A stretch of 64,000 nt of DNA from Choristoneura fumiferana. Taxonomy: Eukaryota; Arthropoda; Insecta; Lepidoptera; Tortricidae. Of this stretch, positions 63,241 through 64,000 are shown piece after piece (position 1 is the first letter of the stretch; each line of letters opens with the position of its first letter). The stretch is taken from NCBI RefSeq assembly GCF_025370935.1, contig NC_133473.1:22133608-22197607 (forward strand), written 5' to 3'. A program made the translations under genes and the position numbers. The notes under the pieces are model-generated. The model was given only the letters and a program-made list of their open reading frames with translations. It did no database searches and was not told where the DNA came from.

Positions 63241-64000
63241 ATTTTACCAGTCTTTTATTAAAAAATCTCCCTTTAAACAAACAGTGATAAAATACAACTA
63301 CTTAATCTTTAATACGTTCACAAATTAATTACAATTATAGTAAGCAAAAGGAAATTAGAATAATATTCCATATAAAAGTTATACCACGTTCCCAGCAGTT
63401 GTGCTGAACGGGGGGGGGGGGGCATGGTGCATCGGGCATGTTCTGCGAGACACGCACAAACCGACTCCTGCCTGGTAGTCATACGTAAGATGATTTCATC
63501 ACTGCTGGGCTGGGGTGTGTCAGACCGAGTCCTAACAACATCTTGAACGCAATTACATTCAAGTTTGACTGTCGAATACCTTTTGCACTGGGTTGGATAA
63601 ATAAAGAGAGTAGCTTCTTCTGTATTACAAATATACACAATGACTGACTGAATGAACGAATGACCCATGACTAACACAGTTTTTACTAATTATCTGAAAC
63701 ATGGTAATTACTTACTATTATTATTTATTACAACGTCCCATAAATTTTACCTACTAGATAAATGTATTGCGCACTGGGACGCTCGTAGTAAATTAAATAA
63801 AATTAGACACGGTGCTGCTCGCCAATACTGTTGGCTTGAACTTGGCTTGACACGCTACCGCGTGCCTAGATAGTTTTTAAAGAAAGAAAGAAAATGAGAA
63901 TAAAAAAATTGATATGCATGTCACGCACTAAATGGTCCCAAATTAACACAACAATATTACTTGTACGAGTGTCTGCATTATCCCCTGTTTTTGGGAGTTT
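63241..64000 (-). other. Possible 3' end of a convergent gene
   Basis: A minus-strand AATAAA lies at about 63254-63259, only some 30 bases past the last plus-strand poly(A) signal, as in tail-to-tail gene pairs. A 119-codon minus frame (63318-63677) is open, but I recognise no domain in it. A G10 run lies near 63412. No exon can be supported. Confidence 0.3.

Overview
The window looks like nuclear DNA of a moth or butterfly. It is AT-rich, has GT-AG introns with GC-rich coding exons, and is full of short dispersed repeats: tRNA-headed SINEs, LINE 3' ends with GATG or poly(A) tails, and palindromic MITEs. No prokaryotic gene, CRISPR array, operon or complete tRNA gene is visible.

Only one cellular gene can be reconstructed. 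It is a plus-strand, at least 24-exon gene (about 25.0-62.6 kb) for an ankyrin-repeat plus BTB/POZ protein of the ABTB2/BTBD11 (ABTB3) family. I placed splice sites by GT/AG signals, reading-frame phase and recalled similarity to the family. The 24 exons join into 4,887 coding bases, an exact multiple of three (1,628 residues from the ATG at 24996, or 1,599 from 25083). In order the protein has a long low-complexity N-terminal half, a histone-fold-like region (exons 7-10), a linker, ankyrin repeats (exons 14-18), a conserved linker (19-21), BTB (21-23) and a BACK-like tail (23-24). Such proteins are thought to act as scaffolds or CUL3 adaptors. An extra GC-rich exon-like segment at 18.3 kb is phase-compatible with exon 2 and may be an alternative upstream exon.

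Layout: 1-18 kb is a truncated minisatellite followed by repeats, including a 2.1-kb mariner-type element with about 275-bp inverted repeats and a broken transposase. 18-25 kb holds the possible upstream exon and more repeats. 25-26.2 kb is exon 1, and 26.2-36.5 kb is a 10-kb intron with nested MITEs. 36.5-49.1 kb holds exons 2-12. 49.3-54.5 kb is a full-length LINE with both ORFs open, in sense orientation inside intron 12. 55.8-62.6 kb holds exons 13-24. 63.2-64 kb may be the 3' end of a convergent gene.

I found no convincing new multi-gene system. The most interesting signals are a partial tandem triplication of the first ankyrin exon, repeated IY[SA][EN] tyrosine motifs in exon 1, a stop codon lying inside the exon-1 splice donor, two SINE/LINE pairs that share 3' tails, and several nested transposons with readable target-site duplications. 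Everything was read by eye. Splice sites were not confirmed by transcripts, and repeat edges are approximate unless a target duplication is given.
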